DNA of 64,000 nucleotides from QHXM01 sp032160165 (lineage in GTDB: Bacteria; Acidobacteriota; Blastocatellia; Pyrinomonadales; Pyrinomonadaceae), in assembly GCA_032160165.1 (NCBI GenBank), contig JAVHWA010000074.1:1-64000 (forward strand), written 5' to 3'. Shown here piece after piece: positions 1-8,600 of the stretch. A model generated the notes under the pieces. It was not told the origin of the DNA and did not search any database. It was given only the letters and a program-made list of their open reading frames with translations. Numbering within the stretch: the first letter of the stretch is position 1; every line of letters begins with the position of its first letter. The position numbers and the translations under genes were made by a program.

Positions 1-345
1 GATCGCGCCGTGCGTCGTGCGGGTCTCGACTATTGGCCTGAGGTCGCGCTTCACCGTCATCGTGATCTCGCGTCTTTGAGCGAGGCGTTGAACGGCGCCA
101 GATTTATCTATCTCACGACCAAAGCGGAGCGCTCTTACCTCGACTGGAGTTTCCAGCAGGACGATTGTTTGGTATTCGGGCGCGAGACACGAGGCTTGCC
201 CGAAGAATTGTTGCGAGCCAATTGGGAAAGTTGTTTGACCATCCCCATGCTCAATCCCAAAGTCCGCAGTCTGAACCTCGCGACCTCGGTGGCCATTGTG
301 CTCTATGAAGCGCTGCGTCAAACGAATGCCCTTTCTCGCGACTAA
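1..345 (+). CDS. tRNA (cytidine/uridine-2'-O-)-methyltransferase, TrmL-like (5' end outside window)
   Basis: This is the C-terminal 114 residues of a SPOUT-class (SpoU/TrmH) RNA 2'-O-methyltransferase. The reading frame is open to base 1, so the start lies upstream. The knot-forming SAM-binding motifs are visible: 'LVFGRETRGLPEELL' and 'IPMLNPKVRSLNLATSVAIV', followed by 'LYEALRQ', which is the ending typical of TrmL, the enzyme that methylates the wobble ribose (position 34) of tRNA-Leu. The preceding 'RAGLDYWPEVALHRHRDL' also fits TrmL. Other SpoU paralogues share the two main motifs, so the tRNA target is inferred from family resemblance. The gene is followed by a palindrome-rich gap. Confidence 0.8.
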   Translation, partial: DRAVRRAGLDYWPEVALHRHRDLASLSEALNGARFIYLTTKAERSYLDWSFQQDDCLVFGRETRGLPEELLRANWESCLTIPMLNPKVRSLNLATSVAIVLYEALRQTNALSRD

Positions 346-441
346 TCGAGTGTAGGTCGCCTGGCCGGATCAGAACCGCGTTCAAAACCTTTCTCCCTTA
401 GCTTCATTTCTGTGAGTGGGTCAGCTCGAAGTTTTGCTTTT

Positions 442-578
442 ATTCACACTTCGCTTCAGCGAGGTGTTCCTTTCCGCTCATTCATGAGACTAGCCGTTTC
501 AACGGCTTCCAGAGACACCGCTAAAGCGGTTAGGAAATCGGGTTTGTGTGGTTCACCTCGCTTAAGCGAGGTGTGAAT
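442..578. repeat. Cluster of four REP-like palindromes in the 346-710 intergenic gap
   Basis: The gap between the methyltransferase gene and typA contains four short inverted repeats in a row: around 449-463 (core CGCTTCAGCG), 492-507 (AGCCGTTTCAACGGCT), 517-530 (ACCGCTAAAGCGGT) and 554-573 (CACCTCGCTTAAGCGAGGTG). The cluster is bracketed by ATTCACAC at about 442 and its complement GTGTGAAT at about 571, so the whole block could fold as one cruciform with branches. Similar palindromes recur at 5410-5598 and 14535-14590. No gene is seen in this gap; an open frame continues upstream of typA only because the palindromes happen to lack stops. Confidence 0.75.
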
Positions 579-710
579 GAGATTCCACCTCGCATCACTA
601 CTTCCTTCCAGGCTCGTTCGCTCCACAAGCAATTGGTCCCCGCTCGTGGTAAGATCTTTGGTTTCGCATTAAGCGAGAAATCAGACATTCATATCTATAG
701 CAGGGGAACT

Positions 711-2528
711 ATGAACGAGCAGAAGCAGGATATACGCAATATCGCCATCATCGCCCACGTTGACCACGGCAAGACCACCTTGGTGGATGCCATGCTCAGG
801 CAATCAGGTACATTTCGCGACAACGAACAAGTCCGGGACCGCGTGATGGATTCGATGGATCTCGAACGCGAACGCGGCATTACAATCATGGCGAAAAATA
901 CCGCCGTGAGATATGGCGATATCAAGATCAATATTGTCGATACACCCGGTCACGCGGATTTCGGAGGCGAGGTTGAGCGTGTGCTCAAAATGGTGGACGG
1001 CGTGATGCTACTGGTCGATGCCGCCGAGGGATGCCTGCCGCAGACACGGTTCGTGTTGCGCAAAGCGCTTGAAGCGCGGCTCCCGACCATCGCCGTGGTG
1101 AATAAAATCGATCGACACGACGCGCGCCCGGCCGAGGTTGTCGATGAGATCTATGAACTGTTTCTTGACCTGGACGCAACAAATGAGCAGATCGAGTTCC
1201 CGATTCTCTACGCCATATCGCGGGATGGGATAGCGAAAAAGAGCTTGACGGATGATTCAAACAGTCTGCGCCCGCTGTTTGATCAGATCGTCGAGACAAT
1301 CCCCGCACCGGTAGCTCTGCGCGATGACTCCCTGCAATTGCTTGTGACGAACCTCGACTATAGCGATTACCTTGGACGCATCAGCATCGGACGAATCTCA
1401 TCCGGCGAGATCGCGGTGGGAGATCAGATCGCGATCGTGAGGCGCGATCGCACGATAACGAAAACGCGGGTCTCACAGTTATACGTCTTCGAGGGATTGA
1501 AACGCGAAGCCGTCCAACACGCAGGGCTAGGGGATATCGTTGCGCTTGCCGGGATCGCAGAGATTGAAATTGGAGAAACGATTACCAGCGCCGACAATCC
1601 GCAGCCGTTGCCTGTGATCGCGGTTGACGAACCTACGATCTCAATGATCTTCGGGGTCAACAATTCGCCCTTCGCCGGGCGCGAAGGAAAATATGTGACG
1701 TCTCGCCAGATCAAAGAGAGGCTCGATAAGGAGATTTTGGGTAACGTCGCTATTCGCGTAGAAGCTACCGACTCGCCGGACCAGTTCAAAGTTTCGGGGC
1801 GCGGAGAGCTTCAGCTCGCGATCCTGATCGAGATGATGCGCCGCGAAGGCTACGAGCTGCTGGTTTCGAAACCCGAAGTCCTGACTCGCAAGGACGGCAG
1901 TCGGGTGCTTGAGCCGATCGAACAGGTTGTCGTCGACTGTCCGGATGATTTCATCGGCGTGGTTACCGAGGCGATGGGCAGGCGCAAGGGGCAGATGACG
2001 AAGATGGTTAACCACGGCACTGGTCGCGTGCGTCTCGAGTTTGAAACGCCCTCGCGTGGTCTGATTGGATTTCGCAACGAGTTTTTGACAGAAACCAAAG
2101 GCACCGGCCTTCTCAACACGATCTTCCTCCGTTGGGACAACTGGATGGGGGAAATGCGAGGGCGGGCTACGGGTTCGCTGGTTGCGGACCGAATGGGCGA
2201 GACGACCACCTACGCGCTATTCAATCTACAGGAGCGCGGTTCGCTCTTCGCTCGACCCGGCGCAAAGGTCTATGAAGGTATGATCATCGGCGAGAACGCC
2301 CGAGCAGTGGATCTGGATGTCAACGTCATCAAGGAGAAGAAGCTGACAAACATGCGCGCCGCATCGGCGGACGAAGCGATGAGGCTCGTTCCTGCCAAGG
2401 AGCTTTCACTCGAGCAAGCGTTGGAGTTTATCGCTGACGACGAGTTGGTTGAGGTCACTCCGCAGACGATCCGGTTGCGCAAGCGTGTGCTAAGGGCGAA
2501 CGAGAGGCCGAAGCGGAAAGAGTCGTGA
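711..2528 (+). CDS. typA: Ribosome-associated translational GTPase TypA/BipA
   Basis: This is a 605-residue translational GTPase of the EF-G/LepA superfamily that binds 70S ribosomes and supports late 50S assembly and stress adaptation. Visible GTPase motifs are G1 'AHVDHGKTT' (about residues 14-22), switch region 'RERGITI', G3 'DTPGHADFGGEVERVL' and G4 'NKIDRHDARP' (about 130). The TypA-specific C-terminal part is present ('SRGLIGFRNEFLTETKGTG', 'RGSLFARPGAKVYEGMI'). The open frame reaches back to 546, but the ATG at 711 follows AGGGGAA and gives the normal family length; the extra codons upstream come from palindromic repeats. It stands alone on the plus strand. Confidence 0.96.
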   Translation: MNEQKQDIRNIAIIAHVDHGKTTLVDAMLRQSGTFRDNEQVRDRVMDSMDLERERGITIMAKNTAVRYGDIKINIVDTPGHADFGGEVERVLKMVDGVMLLVDAAEGCLPQTRFVLRKALEARLPTIAVVNKIDRHDARPAEVVDEIYELFLDLDATNEQIEFPILYAISRDGIAKKSLTDDSNSLRPLFDQIVETIPAPVALRDDSLQLLVTNLDYSDYLGRISIGRISSGEIAVGDQIAIVRRDRTITKTRVSQLYVFEGLKREAVQHAGLGDIVALAGIAEIEIGETITSADNPQPLPVIAVDEPTISMIFGVNNSPFAGREGKYVTSRQIKERLDKEILGNVAIRVEATDSPDQFKVSGRGELQLAILIEMMRREGYELLVSKPEVLTRKDGSRVLEPIEQVVVDCPDDFIGVVTEAMGRRKGQMTKMVNHGTGRVRLEFETPSRGLIGFRNEFLTETKGTGLLNTIFLRWDNWMGEMRGRATGSLVADRMGETTTYALFNLQERGSLFARPGAKVYEGMIIGENARAVDLDVNVIKEKKLTNMRAASADEAMRLVPAKELSLEQALEFIADDELVEVTPQTIRLRKRVLRANERPKRKES

Positions 2529-2539
2529 TGGTTTGGAGT

Positions 2540-2557
2540 GCGGTGACTGGTCACCGC
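2540..2557. terminator. Short perfect inverted repeat between convergent genes
   Basis: GCGGTGAC and GTCACCGC face each other with a 2-base gap, lying between the stop of typA (plus strand) and the stop of the GNAT gene (minus strand). The position suits a bidirectional terminator, but no U-run follows on either side. Confidence 0.3.
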
Positions 2558-2581
2558 GTTCGGCGTCGTTCCAATCGAGCT

Positions 2582-3271
2582 TCACAGAGGGCCACTCGGT
2601 CTCCTGATTTCGTAAACCACGTGCTCGACAAGTCTGCCATTAAGATTCGCTGACTGTTTACGCTCAGTCAAAACGCCACCAATTCTTTCGACTGCTTTCC
2701 GCGACCGTGTGTTGGTCGGCCCTATCATGAAGACGACGCTCTCCACGAATTTGAAGGCATGATCCAACATCAGGCGCTTCAATTCTCCGTTGTATCGTCC
2801 GCCCCAATAAGCGCGCGCCAGAAACGTCCAGCCTATCTCAATCTCGCTTCCAACCGGATCGAAGCCGAAGTACCGTGAAGAACCAATTACTCTCTGGGTC
2901 TTACGGTCTATGACCGCAAACGCTCCGCCCGATGCCAGCGCTTCGCGAAAGAATTCTCGGAACACATCCTCCTTGTAACGTTCGTTGACCGGATGCTGCT
3001 CCCAAATTAGCGGGTCCGAAGCGATTGCATACAAACCGTCCCAGTCTTCCTGCCTGAGAGGCCGTACTTCTATCAGCTCGCCAATAAGATGAGGCTGCAC
3101 GTCGAACACTTCGGGATTGGTCGGTTCGCCGACCTCATCCTCGTCATCCTTTTCAGGGTCGTAGATCTCATATCCCGTACCATCGTCGTAGTAGTAGCTG
3201 CCGGGTTTGGGTGATTGTCCCTCGCCTGACGGTTCATCTGGTTCCGTTGTATCATCTCTCTGTTGGCTCAT
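2582..3271 (-). CDS. GNAT family N-acetyltransferase, RimJ/RimL-like
   Basis: This 229-residue protein has an acidic, Ser/Pro-rich N-terminal stretch of about 60 residues and a GNAT domain from about residue 64 ('LIEVRPLRQEDWDGLYAIAS') to the C-terminus ('NTRSRKAVERIGGVLTER'). The layout of 'RVIGSSRYFGF', 'EIGWTFLARAYWGG' and the final Asn-x-x-Ser helix is that of RimJ/RimL-type acetyltransferases, which transfer acetyl from acetyl-CoA to N-termini or small molecules; the substrate cannot be read from sequence. The frame is open to 3346, but that extension would run through palindromic repeats. The ATG at 3271 is preceded on the minus strand by GGGGAG, so that start is preferred. Confidence 0.8.
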   Translation of the reverse strand: MSQQRDDTTEPDEPSGEGQSPKPGSYYYDDGTGYEIYDPEKDDEDEVGEPTNPEVFDVQPHLIGELIEVRPLRQEDWDGLYAIASDPLIWEQHPVNERYKEDVFREFFREALASGGAFAVIDRKTQRVIGSSRYFGFDPVGSEIEIGWTFLARAYWGGRYNGELKRLMLDHAFKFVESVVFMIGPTNTRSRKAVERIGGVLTERKQSANLNGRLVEHVVYEIRRPSGPL

Positions 3272-3286
3272 CTGCTTGTCTCCCCA

Positions 3287-3429
3287 ACTTTGTAGCGCAA
3301 ACCGTGCAGCGTAGCGCAAACTGCTAGTTTGCGGTCGAGCGGACAAAGTGCGTTATTTCAAAGCAACCACCCAAACTAGCAGTTTGCGCTACAACCAAGG
3401 CGATCACGCAAACTAACACGCTGGGCTAC
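3287..3429. repeat. Palindromic repeat cluster built on GTAGCGCAAACTAGCAGTTTGCGCTAC-like units
   Basis: Four related copies lie between two divergent genes: about 3287-3305, 3310-3333 (GCGCAAACTGCTAGTTTGCG), 3371-3394 (CCAAACTAGCAGTTTGCGCT) and 3406-3429. The two middle copies are near-palindromic, and the cluster as a whole has inverted symmetry. The shared promoter region of the GNAT gene and the propeller gene must lie within or around this cluster. It is a different sequence family from the palindromes at 442-578. Confidence 0.7.
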
Positions 3430-3445
3430 ATTGAGGTTGAATTAT

Positions 3446-5332
3446 ATGTCATCGGGGCTTTCGATTGAGAGAAAACGGGGAAGCACACCCGCGCTCTTGT
3501 TGTTCCTTTCTGTCAGTTTTCTCCTGATCTTCACAATCTTCAGCACCACTGCGCTCGCCGCTGACCCGAGCTGGTCATCCAAGCTCGATGGCCAGGTCCG
3601 TTTTTATCAAGTCACAGAGCTCGGTGTGCTCGTCGTGGGAACGGAAAAATCTCTTTACGCAGTCAGTGGCGAGACGGGCGAGATTCTGTGGCGACGAAAG
3701 AACGTTCGCCTGGATGAGACGGACGTCGCGCCAGTTCCCGGTACGGATCTTCTCCTGCTCAGTTTGGAAAACGGCGATCGTTCACGAGTGGTAGCGACCG
3801 ATCTCCTGACCGGAGACCCGCTGTGGGAGAGTGATAAGGTCAAAGGCGGCGTGATGCAGATGGCCGTAGACCCAGCAAGCAATCTTCTGGCGGCGGTTTT
3901 CGTAAAGGACGTGAAAGATCGCGCTCGCGAGGGTTTCAAGCGGCGTCCGGTTGTCCATGTCTTTGACCTCAAAACGGGCGACGAGCTTTGGGACTATAAG
4001 ATCGAAAGCGAAATCGAAATGACGCCCGTGCGCTGGAGCGAGGAGAAGGACGCGAAGAGCGAATACACGCTGGACAACTATCACCCGCCGCTCTTCCTCG
4101 ACGACCGACTCTATCTCTTCTATGAAGGTGTTGCCTCGCTGGACGCCCGCACGGGTAAAGAACGACAGCGGGAGAGGTTTCGTGTCAACGAGGAAGGCCT
4201 CGCGTTAACCGAGGCCGATCCCGTCTTCGATGAACGGGTGATCTATACATCCGGCCGTGGACATGTTCGCGCGGTGTCGCGTGAGACGGGCAAAGAGATT
4301 TGGGAAGCAAACGACCTCGGTTTATCACCCGAAATGATACTCGCACAAAACGGCACTCTATACGTCCGGACAGGCGGCCAATTCTCGCGTCTGCGCGACG
4401 GCGAAACGGAGGCCCGCGGACCTTACGGCGTAAGCGCGATCGATTCGCAAACCGGCAAGGTCATCTGGCGTTACAAAGGCGCCGACCGCGGGATTACGAA
4501 CATGGCTCTTCCGGATCCATCCACTGTTGTTGTGGCTGATCGCGACGATCTGATACTGATCGACGCCGCGACCGGAAAGCGCCGGGCAAAGGCAAGTCAC
4601 AAGGTAGAGGATGCGGCGTTTCTATTGATCAACGAGCGAAGAGAAGCCGTAGTCGGCGGTCGGAATGAAATTGCTGCCTTCGATGTTGCCGGCGGCGCAA
4701 GTCTCTGGCGTGCCCGCTATACTCCACCGAGTCGCGGGCTCCTACGTACAGTTGCAGCGATCGCTGCTCGCGCCGCGTCGCTCTATTTCAGATATGGCGG
4801 GACCGTGACTACGGCCTTCCGTGGAATGCAGCTTGCTCGGACTGCTTCGTCGAGTCTGCGCTGGTCGGGTTTGGCCTCGCGAGTATCAATGCCAAACCTT
4901 ACGAGCATGGCGTCGGATCGTGCACGTGAATATGTCGCTCAGCGCTTCGCTGCGTATGGCGTAGCTTCTCGTCTAAGGGGCGCGGCCGCATCCAGACCTC
5001 GCGTCTCAATACCGAGACCTTCCGTGGACTCCGGCGATGTTAGCGAACGGTTGCTGGACCGCATCGATCCCGCCAGTCAATTGGACAAGTTGGCGAGGTT
5101 CTTCTGGCGTCGCGAGAGACTGGCGGCCCTTCGCGGAACGCGCATGTATTTCTATACGGACCTAAAGGGACTCGGTAACGGGCTGGCGGGCGTCAATATT
5201 CATACCGGACAGACCGACGTCAGGCTGCGATTGAGTGACCTCGACGAGCGCTTCATTACGGACGAAACCTTCGGACTACTCTACCTGTCGAAAGGTGATC
5301 GGTTGATGGCATATAGGATCATCGGCGATTAG
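3446..5332 (+). CDS. Secreted PQQ-like beta-propeller repeat protein
   Basis: This is a 628-residue exported protein. A signal peptide is visible near residues 16-40 ('LLLFLSVSFLLIFTIFSTTA' then 'LAADPSW'). The mature part contains repeated PQQ/BamB-type blades, each with an 'A.D..TG...W' pattern: 'YAVSGETGEILWRRKN', 'ATDLLTGDPLWES', 'VFDLKTGDELWDYK', 'AVSRETGKEIWEAND', 'AIDSQTGKVIWRYKG'. After about residue 430 there is an Ala/Arg/Ser-rich segment without blades, and a last blade follows ('INIHTGQTDVRLRL' style). Such folds serve as scaffolds (BamB) or quinoprotein dehydrogenases; no catalytic residues are recognised here. ATG 3446 with GAGGTTG upstream is preferred to the TTG at 3431. Confidence 0.75.
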   Translation: MSSGLSIERKRGSTPALLLFLSVSFLLIFTIFSTTALAADPSWSSKLDGQVRFYQVTELGVLVVGTEKSLYAVSGETGEILWRRKNVRLDETDVAPVPGTDLLLLSLENGDRSRVVATDLLTGDPLWESDKVKGGVMQMAVDPASNLLAAVFVKDVKDRAREGFKRRPVVHVFDLKTGDELWDYKIESEIEMTPVRWSEEKDAKSEYTLDNYHPPLFLDDRLYLFYEGVASLDARTGKERQRERFRVNEEGLALTEADPVFDERVIYTSGRGHVRAVSRETGKEIWEANDLGLSPEMILAQNGTLYVRTGGQFSRLRDGETEARGPYGVSAIDSQTGKVIWRYKGADRGITNMALPDPSTVVVADRDDLILIDAATGKRRAKASHKVEDAAFLLINERREAVVGGRNEIAAFDVAGGASLWRARYTPPSRGLLRTVAAIAARAASLYFRYGGTVTTAFRGMQLARTASSSLRWSGLASRVSMPNLTSMASDRAREYVAQRFAAYGVASRLRGAAASRPRVSIPRPSVDSGDVSERLLDRIDPASQLDKLARFFWRRERLAALRGTRMYFYTDLKGLGNGLAGVNIHTGQTDVRLRLSDLDERFITDETFGLLYLSKGDRLMAYRIIGD

Positions 5333-5409
5333 CGACCGCATCTGGTATCATTAATTGAATCCCCTTGAACAAATTTGATGGACTCCGCGATGCGGACTCC
5401 TGACATTAG

Positions 5410-5598
5410 CCCAGCGATTTATCGCTGGGGTGGAAGTACGAGAAGCCGCGAAGTCCGTGAAGCGGACGGCTGAGGTTCCGGCGGGCTTGCGCAGAAATTG
5501 TTCAGTCGCCCGCTTCACGGGCTTGATCCAGCAACGCGCTCTCTCCCCAGCCCCGACTTGTCGGGACTGGGCTAGTTTCAAACGTCCGCTACGCGGAC
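5410..5598. repeat. Cluster of five REP-like palindromes in the 5333-5652 gap
   Basis: Five short hairpins lie in tandem: 5410-5429 (CCCAGCGATTTATCGCTGGG), 5453-5467 (GTCCGTGAAGCGGAC), 5508-5522 (GCCCGCTTCACGGGC), 5549-5573 (centred on CCCGACTTGTCGGG) and 5584-5598 (GTCCGCTACGCGGAC). They share a design, a GC-rich 5-8 bp stem and a 3-6 base loop often of the CTTCA/TGAAG type, rather than one sequence. Nothing that looks like a gene lies in the gap. Confidence 0.75.
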
Positions 5599-5652
5599 CT
5601 GGTCCGGTGTTCAGCCCTCGGATTGTGTCGATCTCAACGCCAGTTAAGGAAA

Positions 5653-8600
5653 ATGGCTAACTTTCTCTCATCGCTCTTCCGGAATCGAAGTCGAGCATCG
5701 GTTGATGTGGATGATGAGCCAATCCGTGAAGAGTTGTTTAGCCTGGAACGACTCGAGCACTTTGCATCTCAGCTAGCCCTCGACCATACAGTTTCGAACA
5801 TCCCCCAACGCGGTAGTTCGCTGCTCCCACGCCTCGAGGAGAATGGCAGGAAGCTGATTTCCGCCTATCGCTCGCTCGCCAAAGCCATCGGCAACGAAAG
5901 TACCATTTCCCCTGCCGCTGAATGGTTGGTCGATAACTTTCACATAGTCGAAGAACAACTGCGCGAGATTCGCGAAGACCTCCCCAGGAGTTATTACTAC
6001 GAACTTCCCAAGCTGACTTCCGGTCAACTTGCAGGCTACCCGCGCATCTACGCTGTGGCGCTCGCACTGGTAGCTCACACAGACAGTCGCCTCGACTCCG
6101 AAACGCTGCGCAGATTTATTCGCGCTTATCAAAGCGAATCGCCGCTTACGATAGGAGAACTGTGGGCCGTTGCGATTAGTTTGCGCGTGGCACTGGTCGA
6201 GAACCTGCGCCGCCTTACTACACGCGTCGTAGCATCACGCGAAGAAAGAGAAGAAGCGGATGTGCTGGCCGACAAACTGCTAAGCATGTCCGGCCGGTCG
6301 GCGGAAGAATTGACGACCTACGTGAGTGAGCGTTGGAAGAGAAGCGACAAGTTTGGACGCGCCTTCATCGTCCACTTTGTTCAGCGGTTACGCGACCAGG
6401 ACCCTTCGGTTATGGCGGTGCTCGATTGGCTCGAGCAATACCTGGTCGCACAAGGCTCGAGCATCGAGCAGCTTGTTCATCTGGAACATCAGCGACAGGC
6501 GACCGCGCAAGTGACGGTGGGCAACATCATCACCAGCATGCGGCTGTTGTCTACGCTCGACTGGCGCGATTTCTTCGAAGATGTCAGCCTGATCGACCCG
6601 ATCCTCGGGTCCGAGCCCGCCGGGGCCTACTCGCGAATGGAGTTCGCCTCGCGAGACCGCTACCGGCACGTTGTCGAAAAGATAGCCAAGCGTACGCAGA
6701 TTGACGAGCTTGACGTTGCCCGCCACGCGGTGGAACTGGCCGCCGCATCGGCTCGCTCACATCCGGAAGACACTCGACTCTCCCATGTCGGATATTACTT
6801 GATTGATAAGGGACTGCTCACGCTGGAGAAAGAGCTTGAATACCGTCCTCGCCTCGATGAAAAGCTGAGGCGATCCATATTGCGTCACCCCACGCTCTTC
6901 TACCTTGGCTCGCTCACAACTCTCACCGCGATAATTGCGGCGGGATTTTTATATTACGCCTACCGGTACGGTGCTTCTCCGCTGCAGCTGGTCGCCTGCG
7001 CTGCATTGGTGCTCATTCCAGCGAGTGATCTGGCGTTGGGCGTTCTTAACTGGGACGTCACCAGGCTCTTTAAACCGCACAGCCGTCCGCGGATGAATAC
7101 AGAGAAGGGCGTTCCAGAAGGGGCGCAGACGATGATCGTAATCCCGACTCTGTTTACGAACGTCGAGACCGTGCAGGAGTTGCTGGAACGACTGGAGGTG
7201 CGATATCTCGCTAACCAGGACGAACAATTCTCATTTGGCCTGCTCGGCGATTACGTTGACGCACCCGCTGAAGAGATGCCGGAAGACGAAGCCATTCTCG
7301 ATGCGGCGATCCAGGGCATTGCAAATCTCAATGCGCGTTACTTCGGGGCAGAGCGACAACGGTTCTTTCTCTTTCATCGCCGCCGGCAGTGGAACGAGAG
7401 CGAGGGTAAGTGGATTGGTTGGGAGCGGAAGAGGGGAAAGCTTCACGAGTTTAATCGTTTGTTGCGCGGCGCAAGCGAGACCAGCTTCATCGTCTCAACC
7501 GCGGATCCAGCTTTTCTCAAAGATACGCGTTATGTCATCACGCTCGATTCCGACACGCAATTGCCGCGCGATGCCGCCAGGCGTCTCGTCGGAATCATCA
7601 CCCATCCTCTCAATGGCCCCCACTTCGACAGAGCCTCCGGCCGCATAACCGAAGGGTACGCGATCCTGCAACCGCGCGTCAGCATTTCACTGACCAGCGC
7701 GTCGCATTCCCTTTTCGCGCGAATATTTTCCGGCAACACGGGCGTCGACCCATACACGACGGCGGTCTCTGATGTATATCAGGACCTGTTCGGCGAAGGC
7801 AGCTATACCGGCAAGGGACTTTACGATGTCGACGCATTCGAATTGGCGCTGGCGGACCGGGTCCCCGAGAACTCACTGCTGAGCCACGATTTGTTCGAGA
7901 GCCTCTACGCTCGCGCGGCTCTCGTTTCAGACATCGAACTTCTCGACGATTACCCCGCCTACTACGACACCTACGCAAAGCGACAGCACCGTTGGACGCG
8001 TGGCGACTGGCAGATCGCACGTTGGTTGATGCCTCATGTGCCCAATGCTCGGCGACAAAAGGTGCGTAACCAGTTGCCGTTGATAGCGCGCTGGAAGATC
8101 TTTGACAACCTGCGACGCAGCCTGGTGGCGCCGATGCTCCTCTTATGGCTGCTGGCAGCGTGGACTGTGTTGCCGGGCTCGCCCGTGGTGTGGACGTTGT
8201 TCGCCATGCTCGTTCTGGCGTTTCCAGTCTACGCCCACGTAACCACCAGCCTGCTGATTCACCCCCGGGGCATTCCCTGGACCAGCCATTTCTGGAGCGT
8301 TTGGGGCGACGTTCGAACTAACACGGCACAGGTCGCTCTGACCATTAGCTTCCTGGCACACCAATCACAGCTGATGGTTGATGCCATCGTTCGCACTCTC
8401 TATCGAAAACTCATCTCAAGGAAAAAACTGCTCGAATGGGTGACGGCGGCGCAGGCGGAGGCGTCCAGCAAGCACGACCGCAAAGCCTATCTACGGTTTA
8501 TGTGGCCTGCGGAACCACTGACCGCTGTAATTCTGCTTCTCACACTTTGGTACCGACCCAACTCCTGGCCGGTGGCGCTGCCGTTTCTGCTCGTTTGGAG

